DNA of 64,000 nt from Frigoriglobus tundricola (lineage in GTDB: Bacteria; Planctomycetota; Planctomycetia; Gemmatales; Gemmataceae): the NCBI RefSeq assembly GCF_013128195.2, contig NZ_CP053452.2, forward strand, positions 2,294,001-2,358,000, written 5' to 3'. The notes under the pieces were generated by a model, which was not told the DNA's origin, searched no databases, and saw only the letters and a program-made list of their open reading frames with translations. A program made the translations under genes and the position numbers. Positions 35,046 through 44,123 of this stretch are shown piece by piece (position 1 is the stretch's first letter; each line of letters starts with the position of its first letter).

Positions 35046-36356
35046 TCATTTCAGCCACTTATCGGCGTACCGCGTGAACACCTTCCAGTCGTCGGGCGTC
35101 ATGCTGTGCTTGCCGGCGCGGACGAAGTAGCCGAGCCGCTCGTCCGCCAGCGTGCCGGTTTCGGGCAACTTCGCCGCAACCGGTCGGGCGTCGCCGTACA
35201 GCCGGTACACCGGCGCGGCGGCGGTCAAGACGTCGAACTGACCCGGCGGGTTCGCCCACTGGTCGTCGTCCGCGTTCGTGGCCAGCACCGGCCGCGGGGC
35301 ACAGATCGCGACGAGGCTGTGTTGGTCGAACGGGATCTTCGTGGTGTCGTCCCCGAACGCGCGGAAGTTCGCACAGAACCAGTGCGGAAACACGGTCGTG
35401 ATGCGCTTCACCGGCTCCGCCTTCGGGTTCTTGGACCGGCTCGGCCCGGCCCCGCCGCACCCGGACTGGTGGGGGATCACCACGGCGATGCGGTCGTCGA
35501 ACGCGCCCGCGAGGAGCGCCGTCTTGCCCAGGCGCGAGTGCCCGACCACCGCCAGCCGCTTCGCGTCGGTGCGGGGATCGGTCACGAGGAAATCGACGGC
35601 GCGGTGACAGCCCCACGCCCACCACATGACGGTCGCGGTTTCGTCGGCCGGCGGCGCGTCCTTCGCGGCCGGGAGCGTCGCCCGCATGCCCTCGCTCACG
35701 CCCGGCCGGTCGGGTTGGACGTCGCCGCAGTAGAACGTCGCGACCGCGTACCCGCTCTCGACGATCTGCTGGAGCGGCCAGGTGTCGGCCTGCTTTCCCC
35801 GGCCCTCAGCGGTGGCCCTATTCGTGCCTTTCTCGACGCCGGGGTAACCGCCGGGCACCCATACGGTCGGCACGCGAACCTGCTCGTGAGCGGTCAGCAG
35901 GTGATTGCCTCCGAAGTTGGGGCCGACGAAGCACGCGACCGGCGGCGTTCCGTTCGGCGCCGCGATCAGGAGGTAAAGCTTCGGCCACTCCGGTGGGCCG
36001 AAGGTGAGTTCCACTTCCCGGAGCGTGCCCTTCCCGCCGAGCGCCTTCGTGTCCTCGAACAGCACTTTCGCGGTGACCTTCTCCGGCTTCGCGGGGAAGC
36101 GCCCGTACATGTAGTGCTGGAACAGCTCCTTGAGTTCGGGCCGGCGCTTTTCCTCCCAGTCCTTTTTGGTGGCGATCTTCGTCCCGTCGCGCATCACGAG
36201 CGGGTCCGGGAACTCCGCGGTCGACGGCAGCGTGTCCGGGGGTGGAAAGGCGGGAAGGGGTACGGGGGAACCCGCGGGGGGTGCCCCCGCCGGAAAGGCG
36301 GATGGCGCGGCGACGGTCACGGCGAGGACTCCGATTGCGGCGAGGGAGAGGCGCAT
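35046..36356 (-). CDS. CE15-like glucuronoyl esterase family protein
   Basis: 436 residues with a signal peptide (MRLSLAAIGVLAVTVAAPSA). The catalytic serine is in VVGHSRLGKTALLAGAF (GxSRxGK, a CE15 hallmark), followed by IPHQSGCGGAGPSRSK and FPHWFCANFRAFGDD, and a likely catalytic His in GKHSMTPDDWKVF. CE15 enzymes hydrolyse ester bonds between glucuronic acid and lignin alcohols, though many bacterial members have other or unknown substrates. Start ATG 36356 has GGAG upstream. No glycoside hydrolase lies beside it, so the substrate is unclear. Confidence 0.83.
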   Translation of the reverse strand: MRLSLAAIGVLAVTVAAPSAFPAGAPPAGSPVPLPAFPPPDTLPSTAEFPDPLVMRDGTKIATKKDWEEKRRPELKELFQHYMYGRFPAKPEKVTAKVLFEDTKALGGKGTLREVELTFGPPEWPKLYLLIAAPNGTPPVACFVGPNFGGNHLLTAHEQVRVPTVWVPGGYPGVEKGTNRATAEGRGKQADTWPLQQIVESGYAVATFYCGDVQPDRPGVSEGMRATLPAAKDAPPADETATVMWWAWGCHRAVDFLVTDPRTDAKRLAVVGHSRLGKTALLAGAFDDRIAVVIPHQSGCGGAGPSRSKNPKAEPVKRITTVFPHWFCANFRAFGDDTTKIPFDQHSLVAICAPRPVLATNADDDQWANPPGQFDVLTAAAPVYRLYGDARPVAAKLPETGTLADERLGYFVRAGKHSMTPDDWKVFTRYADKWLK

Positions 36357-36409
36357 GGTCGGCTCCAGTAATTGACGAGGAAGCGCGGGCAGCGGGCGGC
36401 TTTTGTTCT

Positions 36410-36566
36410 GGCCCCCTCCCCTTGCGGGAGAGGGTGGCGAGGCTCGGCGAGCCGGGTGAGGGGGCGCTCCGTTATGAGGAGAACGCGAAGCGGCTTTCCG
36501 CGCGTCGCTGCCCCCCCACCCGGCCGGCGAAGCGCCGGCCACCCTCGCCCGCAAGGGGAGAGGGCC
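36410..36566. repeat. 55-bp imperfect inverted repeat
   Basis: Arms 36410-36464 and 36512-36566 (CCCCTTGCGGGAGAGGGTGG versus its complement) are clearly related, with most differences in the GC-rich inner half. It occupies about half of the 306-bp gap 36357-36662; nothing else is recognised there. Similar CTCCCCTTGCGGG elements are widespread in bacteria. Confidence 0.75.
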
Positions 36567-36662
36567 AAGGCAATTTACGGCGCCGACGCCTCGAGTTCGG
36601 CACACAACGGCAGCGGGTCGGGCAAACGCCCGACCCGCGCGCGGTCCGCTCGGCGGCGCCTG

Positions 36663-38702
36663 TCAGAACGCGGCCGTCAGGAGGGCGAACGCGAACGGCT
36701 CCGCGCCGACCGCTTCCAGCGGCAGGCTGAACGACTCGTTCACCTCGATGCGGATCGTCTTGCCGTCGTCGCGGGTGATCGTGAGGTTCGGGAACAGGTG
36801 CCGGCCCAGTTCGTGAGCGTTGGGCACCACTCCCATATCGATCGGGTTGAAGTCGGTTTCGTTCTGCTCGGTGAACTGGTTCCGCAAGCCGAGCGTGCCG
36901 AGGGCCAGCGGCCCGATGCAACACAGGTTGCCGATCGAGGATTTCGGGTCGCAGTACTGGAGGCCGCACCCGTCGGTCGGCATCTTGGCGAGCCGCTTCG
37001 CGGTCGCGGCGTCCGGCGCCCACTTCTCCAGATCGCCCTTGGACCGGAGAATCACGCCCTGCACCATTTGCGGGTGCCCGGCGACCACCAGCCAGTCGCC
37101 CACGACCGCGTAGGTGGGCGTGATGAAACCGAACCCGCGGGAGTAGAACTCGCGGTACTCCACCCCCTTGAGCGTCTTCTTCCGCACCTTGACCGGGCTG
37201 CTCGCGATCGCCTCGATCGCCCGCTGAACGCGGTCGGCCGCGATCCGCACCTTGTCCGCGTCCTTGACCGAAATGCACACCACCGTGCCGAACACCTGGA
37301 GCCCCTCCGTCGGGCTCTGGAACGTCACCACCCGGTCGCCGAGGTACGGGAGCAGGTCGTCGGTCACCGAGATGCCGAGGAACTTGTCCGTCTCGCGCAT
37401 CAGGTACGCTTTCCGGGCCTTGATGGCCGCCGCAACGTTCTTCTTGGCGTCGTCTTCCACGCCGAACTCCGCGTTCATGGCGAGCAGATCGATGACGCCG
37501 AGGCCGGCGTCGTAGGTGGCGGCGGGGTCGACCCGCAGCGCGGAGAAGCGGCTCACGTCCGGCGGCATGGGCGGCAGGTCGGCCACGCCGAGCGGTACGT
37601 TCTTGAGCACCTTCGTGAGGCCCTTGCGCTCGCCCGGCACATCGATCTCGTAGAGGGCGCGCGACTCCTTGCCGTCGAAGCCGGACGCGAACACGACCGC
37701 CTTCACCCCGGCGAGGCCGGTGCCGTCGAGGCGCTCCTTCAGCCCCGGGACGAACGGACCGGCGAGGCCCTTCGCGAGGTCCATCATCTTGCCGGTGTCC
37801 ACGAACCCGCGCGTGACGCTCTCGAACTCGCCGGTCCGGATGCACCGCTGGAACAGCGGGTGCCCGGTGAGCCCGCCCTTCGTCGCGTTCGTCGCCATTT
37901 CCGCGATGACGTCCGCGGGTTTGCGGGTGCCGGTGTAGAAGACGAAGTGCTTCCCCTCGACCCACCACGCGACGTGCGGGTGCACCGGGCCGTCGGACGG
38001 CAGGTTCAACCGGAAGCCCTTCCGGCCGCCGGCCTCGAACGGCTCGATCTTCTCCTCGACCTTCCGGAAGAGGAGGCGGAGGCTCCCGTAGATCACGTCG
38101 GCCCTGTCGCCCACATCGGGCACAATGACCGTCATTTGCGCGTCGGGGATGATCGCCTCCGCGCCCGGCAGCTTGCCGCCGACCAACCCGCCGAGCGCCT
38201 GCCCGACGCCCTTGAGGGTCGGCGCCGGCTCGCGGACTTCGGCCGCGACCAGCGCGCCCTTATCAGTGAGCAGCCCGATCAGCTTCTCGGTCGCCTTCAG
38301 ATCGGTGAGGTTGGCCTTCAGTTCCGCCGGGGACTTGCCATCGAGCAGCGGGTCCGCGAGGACCGACGCGCCAAGCAGCTTCGGCGCCCTGGCGACCAGC
38401 GCGCGGATGTTGTCGCCCGTCGGCCCGGCCATGATGCCGCCCCAGATCGACTTCTGGTACGCGTCGGGGTGCGCCGTCAGGCCGTCCCACCGCAGGTAGA
38501 GTTGCGTGGACGGGGGCAGGAGCCGTTCCGGAGCCTCGGCCCACGCGCCGCCCGCACCGCCCGGCTTTGCGGGCGCCTGGTCGCGAGGAGCGGCCGTGAA
38601 GCCCGGCTTTGCGGGCGGGTCGCGAGGAACGGGTGGGGCCGCAACGAACGCGGGAGAGGCCAGGGCCAGCGCCACGAGCGCCAGCGCGAACGAGCGGGGC
38701 AT
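36663..38702 (-). CDS. large secreted protein of unknown function
   Basis: 679 residues with a signal peptide (MPRSFALALVALALASPAFV-AA) and a Pro/Lys-rich linker. The remainder is an alpha/beta protein without transmembrane helices: LLPPSTQLYLRWDGLTAHPD near the start, then several repeating strands such as KHFVFYTGTRKPADVIAEMA and VVGDWLVVAGHPQMVQGVIL. The general style (a 'price of being wrong' beta-alpha pattern around KLPG and VVFASG) recalls DUF3352-like bacterial surface proteins, but I cannot assign it. ATG 38702 has GAGGAA upstream. Confidence 0.6.
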   Translation of the reverse strand: MPRSFALALVALALASPAFVAAPPVPRDPPAKPGFTAAPRDQAPAKPGGAGGAWAEAPERLLPPSTQLYLRWDGLTAHPDAYQKSIWGGIMAGPTGDNIRALVARAPKLLGASVLADPLLDGKSPAELKANLTDLKATEKLIGLLTDKGALVAAEVREPAPTLKGVGQALGGLVGGKLPGAEAIIPDAQMTVIVPDVGDRADVIYGSLRLLFRKVEEKIEPFEAGGRKGFRLNLPSDGPVHPHVAWWVEGKHFVFYTGTRKPADVIAEMATNATKGGLTGHPLFQRCIRTGEFESVTRGFVDTGKMMDLAKGLAGPFVPGLKERLDGTGLAGVKAVVFASGFDGKESRALYEIDVPGERKGLTKVLKNVPLGVADLPPMPPDVSRFSALRVDPAATYDAGLGVIDLLAMNAEFGVEDDAKKNVAAAIKARKAYLMRETDKFLGISVTDDLLPYLGDRVVTFQSPTEGLQVFGTVVCISVKDADKVRIAADRVQRAIEAIASSPVKVRKKTLKGVEYREFYSRGFGFITPTYAVVGDWLVVAGHPQMVQGVILRSKGDLEKWAPDAATAKRLAKMPTDGCGLQYCDPKSSIGNLCCIGPLALGTLGLRNQFTEQNETDFNPIDMGVVPNAHELGRHLFPNLTITRDDGKTIRIEVNESFSLPLEAVGAEPFAFALLTAAF

Positions 38703-38771
38703 GAGCGTTCCTCGGATTGGACGTGAGGGCGTGACGCGGTGCGTGAGGGTGTTACGTTGGTCGTTTTCGGT

Positions 38772-38870
38772 TTGTGGCACAGGAAGGCACAGGGTAACCG
38801 CCCCGTGCCTTCTTGGTCTTCGCCCCGGAGGGGCCGGCTTGCGTAGCACAGGGCGGAAGCCCTGTGCCAC
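38772..38870. repeat. repeat related to family C
   Basis: TTGTGGCACAGG at the left and CCTGTGCCAC at the right flank a second nested hairpin (AAGGCACAGGG/CCCGTGCCTT). It lies in the 178-bp gap between the unknown secreted protein and the DUF1501 gene, and is the loosest member of the family. Confidence 0.55.
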
Positions 38871-38880
38871 ATAGTGCCTT

Positions 38881-40275
38881 CTACTCCTTTTCGATCACCG
38901 TCTCCTCGGCCGCCTCGGGCAGTGTGACTGTCCCGTTCGGCGCCTTGGCCGGGACGGGCGTCCCGCCCGTCCCGGCGGGTGCCTTCTTTTTGCGGTCGAT
39001 CAGCGCGAGCTTCTCGAACGAGTCGCCCAGCACGCCCTTGCTGTCCACGCCGAGCCAGTCGTCCAGCAGCGTCGCGTACACGCGGCGGAAGTCCGTGTGG
39101 TAGCGGATGTCGCCGTCGGTCAGGTCGGACAGGCTCGGGTGCTTGCCGACGAGCCCGCCGACGACCTGCGTGCCGGCCACGAACATGCACGACCCGCTGC
39201 CGTGGTCGGTGCCGCGGCTGCCGTTCTCCTTCACCCGCCGACCGAACTCCGAATAGGTCATCAGCGCGACGCGTTCCGAATGTTCGCCCTGCAGCGACGA
39301 GAAGAAGTTCCCGATCGCGCTCGACAGCTCCCCGAGTAACTTTCCGTGCATCTCGGCCTGGCCGGAGTGCGTGTCGAAGCCGTCGAGCTGCACGTAATAG
39401 AGGCGCGTGCCGAGGTTCTTCTGGATGAGCCGGCCGATGAGGCCGAGCTTGCCGCTCAGGGTGTTCAGGTCGTCCGGGTCGCGGCGCACGAACCGGCCGT
39501 TGACGAACTCGTTGGTCTGCCCGCGGCCGCTGCCGCCGGCCTCGCGGAGCGCGTCCTCGATCTTCTGGAGGCTCGTGTACGTCTGGAGCTGGCGCTTGCG
39601 GACGAACGCGGCCAGGTCGGCCTTCGCCGGGTCGTCGGTGCCGCCGTTGAGGTTCTCAATCAGCGACTTGCGGGCGGAGGCGTTTCCGGACAGTTGGAGG
39701 CGGAAGCTGGCGCGGTCGGCGAGGCTGATGACGCCGCCGTCGGCGCCCTGCATGGCGACCGGCAGGCGGTCGGTGCCGATGTACATGCCGGGCACGCCGG
39801 CGTCCTTCACCGTCATGCCGGGCACGGTGCGGGCCAGCCAGCCGCTCGTGTGGGCGCGGGTCGGGTCGGCGAGCTGCCAGATGTCCATGCTCTCGAAGTG
39901 CGACCGGTCCGGGTTCGGGTAGCCGACGCCCTGGATCACGGCGAGCCGCTTCTCGTCGTAGAGGCGCTTCATCTCGGCCATCTTCGGGTGCAGGCCGTGG
40001 TAGTCGTCGAGCTTCTGCACTTCTTTCTTGGCGAAGGCGAGCGTGGGCCGGGCCTTCTGGTACAGGTCGTCGCCGTAGGGGGCGACGGTGTTCAGCCCGT
40101 CGTTCCCGCCCGCCAGCTCGATCACCACGAGGACGGTGTCCTTCTGGCCTTTCGTGTCCTTCTTCTCGTCCGCGGCCCGCGCGGTGCTGGCAAGGAACTC
40201 GGGGACCGCCCCGCCGACGGCCAGCAGGCTGGACGCGCCGAGCGTGGTCTTCAGGAAGTCGCGGCGGTTGGACAT
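38881..40275 (-). CDS. DUF1501 protein with Tat signal
   Basis: 464 residues. A twin-arginine signal (SNRRDFLKTTLGASSLLAV) targets it across the membrane folded. The body has the DUF1501 pattern: VLVVIELAGGNDGLNTVAPY, RSHFESMDIWQLADPT, GFDTHSGQAEMHGKLLGELS and FGRRVKENGSRGTDHGSGSC. These proteins resemble the alkaline-phosphatase/sulfatase superfamily and are always found with DUF1800 partners, which follow here at 40448-42106. The function is unknown. ATG 40275 has AGAGGTT upstream. A short acidic tail (VTLPEAAEETVIEKE) is unusual. Confidence 0.88.
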   Translation of the reverse strand: MSNRRDFLKTTLGASSLLAVGGAVPEFLASTARAADEKKDTKGQKDTVLVVIELAGGNDGLNTVAPYGDDLYQKARPTLAFAKKEVQKLDDYHGLHPKMAEMKRLYDEKRLAVIQGVGYPNPDRSHFESMDIWQLADPTRAHTSGWLARTVPGMTVKDAGVPGMYIGTDRLPVAMQGADGGVISLADRASFRLQLSGNASARKSLIENLNGGTDDPAKADLAAFVRKRQLQTYTSLQKIEDALREAGGSGRGQTNEFVNGRFVRRDPDDLNTLSGKLGLIGRLIQKNLGTRLYYVQLDGFDTHSGQAEMHGKLLGELSSAIGNFFSSLQGEHSERVALMTYSEFGRRVKENGSRGTDHGSGSCMFVAGTQVVGGLVGKHPSLSDLTDGDIRYHTDFRRVYATLLDDWLGVDSKGVLGDSFEKLALIDRKKKAPAGTGGTPVPAKAPNGTVTLPEAAEETVIEKE

Positions 40276-40356
40276 GGGGAACCTCTGTGTGGTGTCGGCG
40301 AGGGGGGGGCGCACGCCGACCGGTGGAACCTCTGTGGACCTGTCTGTGCTCTGTGT

Positions 40357-40418
40357 TTGTGGCACAGGCTTTCCAGCCTGTGTGCCCGAAAGCACAGGCT
40401 GGAAAGCCTGTGCCACAA
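40357..40418. repeat. repeat family C copy 3
   Basis: TTGTGGCACAGGCTTTCCAG / GGAAAGCCTGTGCCACAA, almost identical to the copy at 23059-23119. It lies between the DUF1501 gene and the DUF1800 gene that precedes it in transcription order. Confidence 0.8.
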
Positions 40419-40447
40419 TAATCAAGTGCCCTCAACCGGACCGTGCA

Positions 40448-42106
40448 TCAGTCCAGTTGGTATTCCGGCAGGCACATCATGGCGTGGACGGCCTCGCGCA
40501 CGCGGGCCTTGAACTCCGGCGACTCGAGCTTCACGTCCTTCGGGTCGAGCGGCTTCGGCGGCTCCTGCTTCGGCTCGTCTTTCTTCGCTTCCGCTTTCTT
40601 TGCTCCCCCCTTCTTCGGCGGGGGCGCGGGTTCGGGCGGTTTCGCCGGCGCACCGCCCGGCGCGCCCGGCGGAGCGGCGGGCGCCTCTTTCCCGCTTGCG
40701 GGGGCCGCAACGGGCGTGAGCAGGAACGTTTCGAGCTTCTTCGCCACCGGCGCGGGGACCGTGTCGCCGTAGAGCAACGCGCCGAGCTGCTTCACGACCG
40801 CGGCCACGTCCTTCGGTTTCGCGGCGTAGACGAACTCGCACACGTCGAACTTGGAGTCCGGCGGCGGCGGGGCGTTGGCCGACGGGCTCTCGACCTTCGC
40901 CGGTTCGGCGACGAACGCGAAGGTGGCGTTCCGCGGGGGCCGACCGCCCTTGCCCCAGGTGCCGAGCGCCACCCGCTCCGCGAAGTTGTTCCGCGCCAGC
41001 AGCGTGGCGCTGTTGAGCCAGTCGGTGCCCGTGCGCCAGCCCTTCACGTTCGGCGGCGCGAACAGCGCCTGGCCCATCTTCGCCAGCGGATCGGTCACGT
41101 CCTGGAGCGGCACGCGGCCCGGCACCGCGGCGTTGATCGCGCCCAGCGCGCACTCCACGGGCCATTTCACCCGCTTGCGGTACGCGTGTTCGCTGAAGAA
41201 CAGGTTCGAGCCGAGCACCGCCTTGACCAGCGCCGCGATGTCGTAGCCGGAGGCGCGGAACTCGGTTTCCAGTGGCGCGAGCAGCCCCTTGGGCGGCGGC
41301 GTTTCGCTCACGAGGAAGGTGTACAGCTTCGCGACCAGGAACCGGGCGCACGCGTCCCGCTCGCAGCACAGGCGCACCACGTCCTCGCCGGTCCACTTCC
41401 CCGTTTTGCCGAAGATCGTTTTCTCGCCCGGGTCGTGGAGGTCGCGGTTGAACTCGAACCGGGTGACCTCGGTGTCGTGGTGCCAGCCGGTGAGCGCGCG
41501 GGCGGCTTCCTGGATGTCCTTCTCGGTGTAATTGCCGACGCCGAGCGAGAACAGCTCCATCACCTCGCGGGCGTAGTTCTCGTTCGGCGCGCCCTTCACG
41601 TTGCGGTTGGAGTCGAGCCACACGAGCATCGCCGTGTCCTTGCTCATGTCGAGCAGGAACGCGGGGAACCGGCCCAGTGCGTGCTTGCGCAGGGTGACGT
41701 TCTGTTCGTACATGAGCTTCGTGCTGCGGACCTTCGCGTAGCTCGTGGCGAAGTGGTTGTGCCAGAACAGGGTGAGCTTCTCGCGGAGCGGGTGCCCGCC
41801 CTCGATCATCGCGTAGAGCCACCACGTGCGGAGGCTGGTGGTGTCGGTGTAGTACTTGCCGGATTCGGTCAAGAGGTCGAGGCGGTCGGCCGCGTCCGGT
41901 TCGCCCGCGAGCAGCCCGTCGAGCGTTTTGGGCAGGCCGATCGCGAGCGCCTTTTCGGTCTCCTGCGGCGTCGGCCCGAACGCGGCGCGGCGGTACAGGT
42001 GCGCCACCCACTTCGGGGTCCACGCACCGGCGGCGGGGCGCCACGGCTTCCAGGCGTCGGCCGGATCGACTTTGCTCAGGTCCGGGGAGAGGGGCGCATC
42101 GGCCAT
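40448..42106 (-). CDS. DUF1800 family protein
   Basis: 552 residues. DUF1800 hallmarks: VAHLYRRAAFGPTPQETEKA, TLFWHNHFATSYAKVRSTKL, NENYAREVMELFSLGVGNYT and PPNVKGWRTGTDWLNSATLL. The C-terminal 130 residues are Pro/Ala/Lys-rich with coiled-coil (PPKKGGAKKAEAKKDE), ending in a helical segment. DUF1800/DUF1501 pairs are widespread in planctomycetes and exported, function unknown. This gene precedes its DUF1501 partner on the minus strand (172 bp apart). ATG 42106 has GGAGG 7 nt upstream. Confidence 0.88.
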   Translation of the reverse strand: MADAPLSPDLSKVDPADAWKPWRPAAGAWTPKWVAHLYRRAAFGPTPQETEKALAIGLPKTLDGLLAGEPDAADRLDLLTESGKYYTDTTSLRTWWLYAMIEGGHPLREKLTLFWHNHFATSYAKVRSTKLMYEQNVTLRKHALGRFPAFLLDMSKDTAMLVWLDSNRNVKGAPNENYAREVMELFSLGVGNYTEKDIQEAARALTGWHHDTEVTRFEFNRDLHDPGEKTIFGKTGKWTGEDVVRLCCERDACARFLVAKLYTFLVSETPPPKGLLAPLETEFRASGYDIAALVKAVLGSNLFFSEHAYRKRVKWPVECALGAINAAVPGRVPLQDVTDPLAKMGQALFAPPNVKGWRTGTDWLNSATLLARNNFAERVALGTWGKGGRPPRNATFAFVAEPAKVESPSANAPPPPDSKFDVCEFVYAAKPKDVAAVVKQLGALLYGDTVPAPVAKKLETFLLTPVAAPASGKEAPAAPPGAPGGAPAKPPEPAPPPKKGGAKKAEAKKDEPKQEPPKPLDPKDVKLESPEFKARVREAVHAMMCLPEYQLD

Positions 42107-42247
42107 GACCGACCTCCAGTGACCGTCCGGCAGAACGCCGGGCAAAAAATCAGACGAGTGACCGCATTATCGCTTTGTCCGCCGACAATGCAAGAAATTA
42201 CCGCCAAGAAGCGCCGAGGTATCAGAAGGAGCTGGGGTTCGGGCCAG

Positions 42248-42287
42248 GGTGCCAGGGGTTTCAACCCCTGACTTCCTTACTGGCACC
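42248..42287. repeat. nested small hairpin
   Basis: GGTGCCAG...CTGGCACC encloses a second hairpin CAGGGGTT-TC-AACCCCTG at 42253-42270. It lies about 20 bp before the stop side of the minus-strand DUF1579/YHS gene. Confidence 0.55.
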
Positions 42288-42308
42288 CCAACGAGTGCCG
42301 GCAGCGCG

Positions 42309-43064
42309 TCACTTCTTCTCTTTCGCTTTCGCTTCGGCGAGCTTGATGTATTTTTCCGGATCGGCTTTAAATTCGTCGCGACAGCCGGAGCAGCACACGT
42401 AGTAGTCCTTGCCCTTGTGCGTCACTTTCATGGTGCCGAGCCCGCCGCTGACGATGCACTCCGGCCCCTTCGTCGCGTCGGCGAACGCCACCCCTTCCTT
42501 CGTCGCGCCGACCTGGTACTTCTTCGCGAACGCGACGGCGGTGTTGGCGGGTCGGGTCTCGAACCGGTACAGGTGGCGGTTGTGGTGCAACAGACTGAAG
42601 ACCAGTCGGTGCTCTTCGGCCGCAGGGCCGTCGGTGCGGACGAGCGTCAGCACTTTGTCCTTATCGCTCAGGCCGCCGACGAACGTTGCGGTGGATTTGT
42701 CCGCGCCGGTCAGCACGAGCGTGAACTGGGGCGCACCGTCTTTCCCCGGCGTGTAACGGAGTTCGCCTTTCGTGAAGTGCTTGCTCTTGGTAAACGCGAC
42801 CGCGAGCCACGCGTCCTGGTCCTTGAACTTCCACTCCCAGGCGACTGTCTCCTCCCATGCCCCCGCGGCGCGTTCGTCCTTCGTCCCCTCCGGTGTCCCG
42901 CTCCCCTTCCACGAACCGACCAGCACGTTGAACGGTTGCAGGGCCTCTTTCGGTGTGACCGTTTTGGGTGTGTCAATGTGACAAAATGGCAGCGGGATGT
43001 GCGTCTCGGATGCGCCGGGATCGTTAGACGCCGAGAGGAGCGCAAGCAGGAAAACGCCGATCAT
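42309..43064 (-). CDS. DUF1579-like protein with C-terminal YHS/TRASH-type cysteine motif
   Basis: 251 residues with a short hydrophobic start (MIGVFLLALLSASND). Residues about 40-170 resemble the DUF1579 beta-barrel (FNVLVGSWKGSGTPEG, EWKFKDQDAWLAVAFTKSKH). Residues about 195-245 hold PECIVSGGLGTMKVTHKGKD then YYVCCSGCRDEFKADPEKYI, a YHS/TRASH-like metal-binding motif. This suggests a metal- or lipid-handling periplasmic protein. ATG 43064 is the first in the frame; the ribosome site is weak. It lies downstream of csrA on the same strand, separated by the csrA terminator. Confidence 0.7.
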   Translation of the reverse strand: MIGVFLLALLSASNDPGASETHIPLPFCHIDTPKTVTPKEALQPFNVLVGSWKGSGTPEGTKDERAAGAWEETVAWEWKFKDQDAWLAVAFTKSKHFTKGELRYTPGKDGAPQFTLVLTGADKSTATFVGGLSDKDKVLTLVRTDGPAAEEHRLVFSLLHHNRHLYRFETRPANTAVAFAKKYQVGATKEGVAFADATKGPECIVSGGLGTMKVTHKGKDYYVCCSGCRDEFKADPEKYIKLAEAKAKEKK

Positions 43065-43161
43065 GGCCGGTCCCTCACGAAACTCGTTGTGGAGTCCCGG
43101 TGTGGTTCTCCGGAATGACGACGCGAACGGCTACCGGTTTCAAACAAACGTAATCAATGAC

Positions 43162-43194
43162 AAAAAGCCCCTGCGCATGGGCGCAGAGGCTTTT
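43162..43194 (-). terminator. rho-independent terminator of csrA
   Basis: On the minus strand, AAAAGCCTCTGCGC-CCAT-GCGCAGGGGCTTTTT: a 14-bp stem with one G-U pair and a run of five T. It lies 33 nt after the csrA stop. Confidence 0.85.
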
Positions 43195-43227
43195 CAAGCT
43201 ATCCACCGTGTGGTGAAGGCGGCGCGT

Positions 43228-43641
43228 CTAGCGCGGCTTACGGGGCAGACGGTATTTGCTCAGTTTGTTCGAGAGCGGGAGCGGCGGAACGGCCGGTGCC
43301 GAGGAACTACCGGCGTTCGCGGTAACCGGAACCGCACTCGGTGCGTCGCTCGGGGCCGCATTCGGAGTCGCCGTCGGGTTGCTCGACACGATCAATGCCG
43401 TGTCCGGACCGGCCCCGATCATGGTGTTGTGAGCGTCGGCGGTGTGTTCCGAAACTCCAACGGTGGCCAGCACATCGGCGGACAGCTCGATCTTGTCGTG
43501 TATCTCCTGGCGATCGACCCGGACGTTCGGCGGGGCTTCGATACCCAGCTTCACGCGGCCAGGGCCGACGCTCACGACAGTGATCTTGATGTTGTTGGCG
43601 ATGACGATAGATTCGTTCGGGCGGCGGGTGAGAACCAGCAT
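43228..43641 (-). CDS. csrA: carbon storage regulator CsrA with C-terminal extension
   Basis: 137 residues. Residues 1-55 are a full CsrA core: MLVLTRRPNESIVIANNIKI, GPGRVKLGIEAPPNVRVDRQ, EIHDKIEL; the RNA-contact Arg in VRVDRQEI is present. CsrA binds GGA motifs in mRNA leaders and represses translation. Unlike normal CsrA (about 60-70 residues), about 70 more residues follow, rich in Ala, Pro, Ser and Thr (NAAPSDAPSAVPVTANAG), ending in a basic KYRLPRKPR. ATG 43641 has AGGAGGG 8 nt upstream, itself a plausible CsrA target. A terminator follows at 43162-43194. Confidence 0.9.
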   Translation of the reverse strand: MLVLTRRPNESIVIANNIKITVVSVGPGRVKLGIEAPPNVRVDRQEIHDKIELSADVLATVGVSEHTADAHNTMIGAGPDTALIVSSNPTATPNAAPSDAPSAVPVTANAGSSSAPAVPPLPLSNKLSKYRLPRKPR

Positions 43642-43911
43642 GAGATGTCCCTCCTGGATGGTGCTTTGGGGAAAATGAAGTGACCCCTCGGCGCTCCTGT
43701 TACAAGATTCTACGTCACAAACCACTCGACCTTGCAGAAACAACTTAAATTTTTCTCAAGTTTGCCGCCGCAAGTGATAGGGAGGCTACTCGAGGTCCAT
43801 CCGCAGGCCGATGTCGGTTGCGAACGGAATATTCATAAGCAATTCTCGGTCCGATTCAAAAAAAACGATCCGACGCGGCCATGACCCCTTGCCAACCACC
43901 AATAACTCAAG

Positions 43912-43944
43912 CCGTTTGGGTGAACTTGCACCCAAACGGTTTTT
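43912..43944 (+). terminator. rho-independent-terminator-like hairpin without an upstream gene
   Basis: CCGTTTGGGTG-AACTTG-CACCCAAACGG followed by TTTTT: an 11-bp perfect stem and U-run on the plus strand. No plus-strand gene precedes it for over 9 kb, so it could end a small RNA. Confidence 0.5.
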
Positions 43945-44123
43945 GGTCTTGTGGATTTTGAAAGAGTTTACCGACCCGAGATTACAGACGTCAAGCACAC
44001 CTTGCCGTCGCGCGAACCGTGAACTGCGCGGCGTTGCGAACACCTCTGCGCAACAATGGGGGCAAGTCCGTTTGCCTCCACCGTCCTATCTTGTGTAGGC
44101 ACCTGAGCTTCTGTTTCTCCTGA

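Noticed and set aside
9207-40418. CRISPR-like array from family C repeats
   Set aside because: The copies are kilobases apart and palindromic, with no regular spacers or cas genes.
43786-44043. 85-codon minus-strand frame in the AT-richer region
   Set aside because: It has a GTG start without a ribosome site, contains the perfect hairpin 43912-43944, and shows no recognisable domain. I treat the region as non-coding or possible small RNA.
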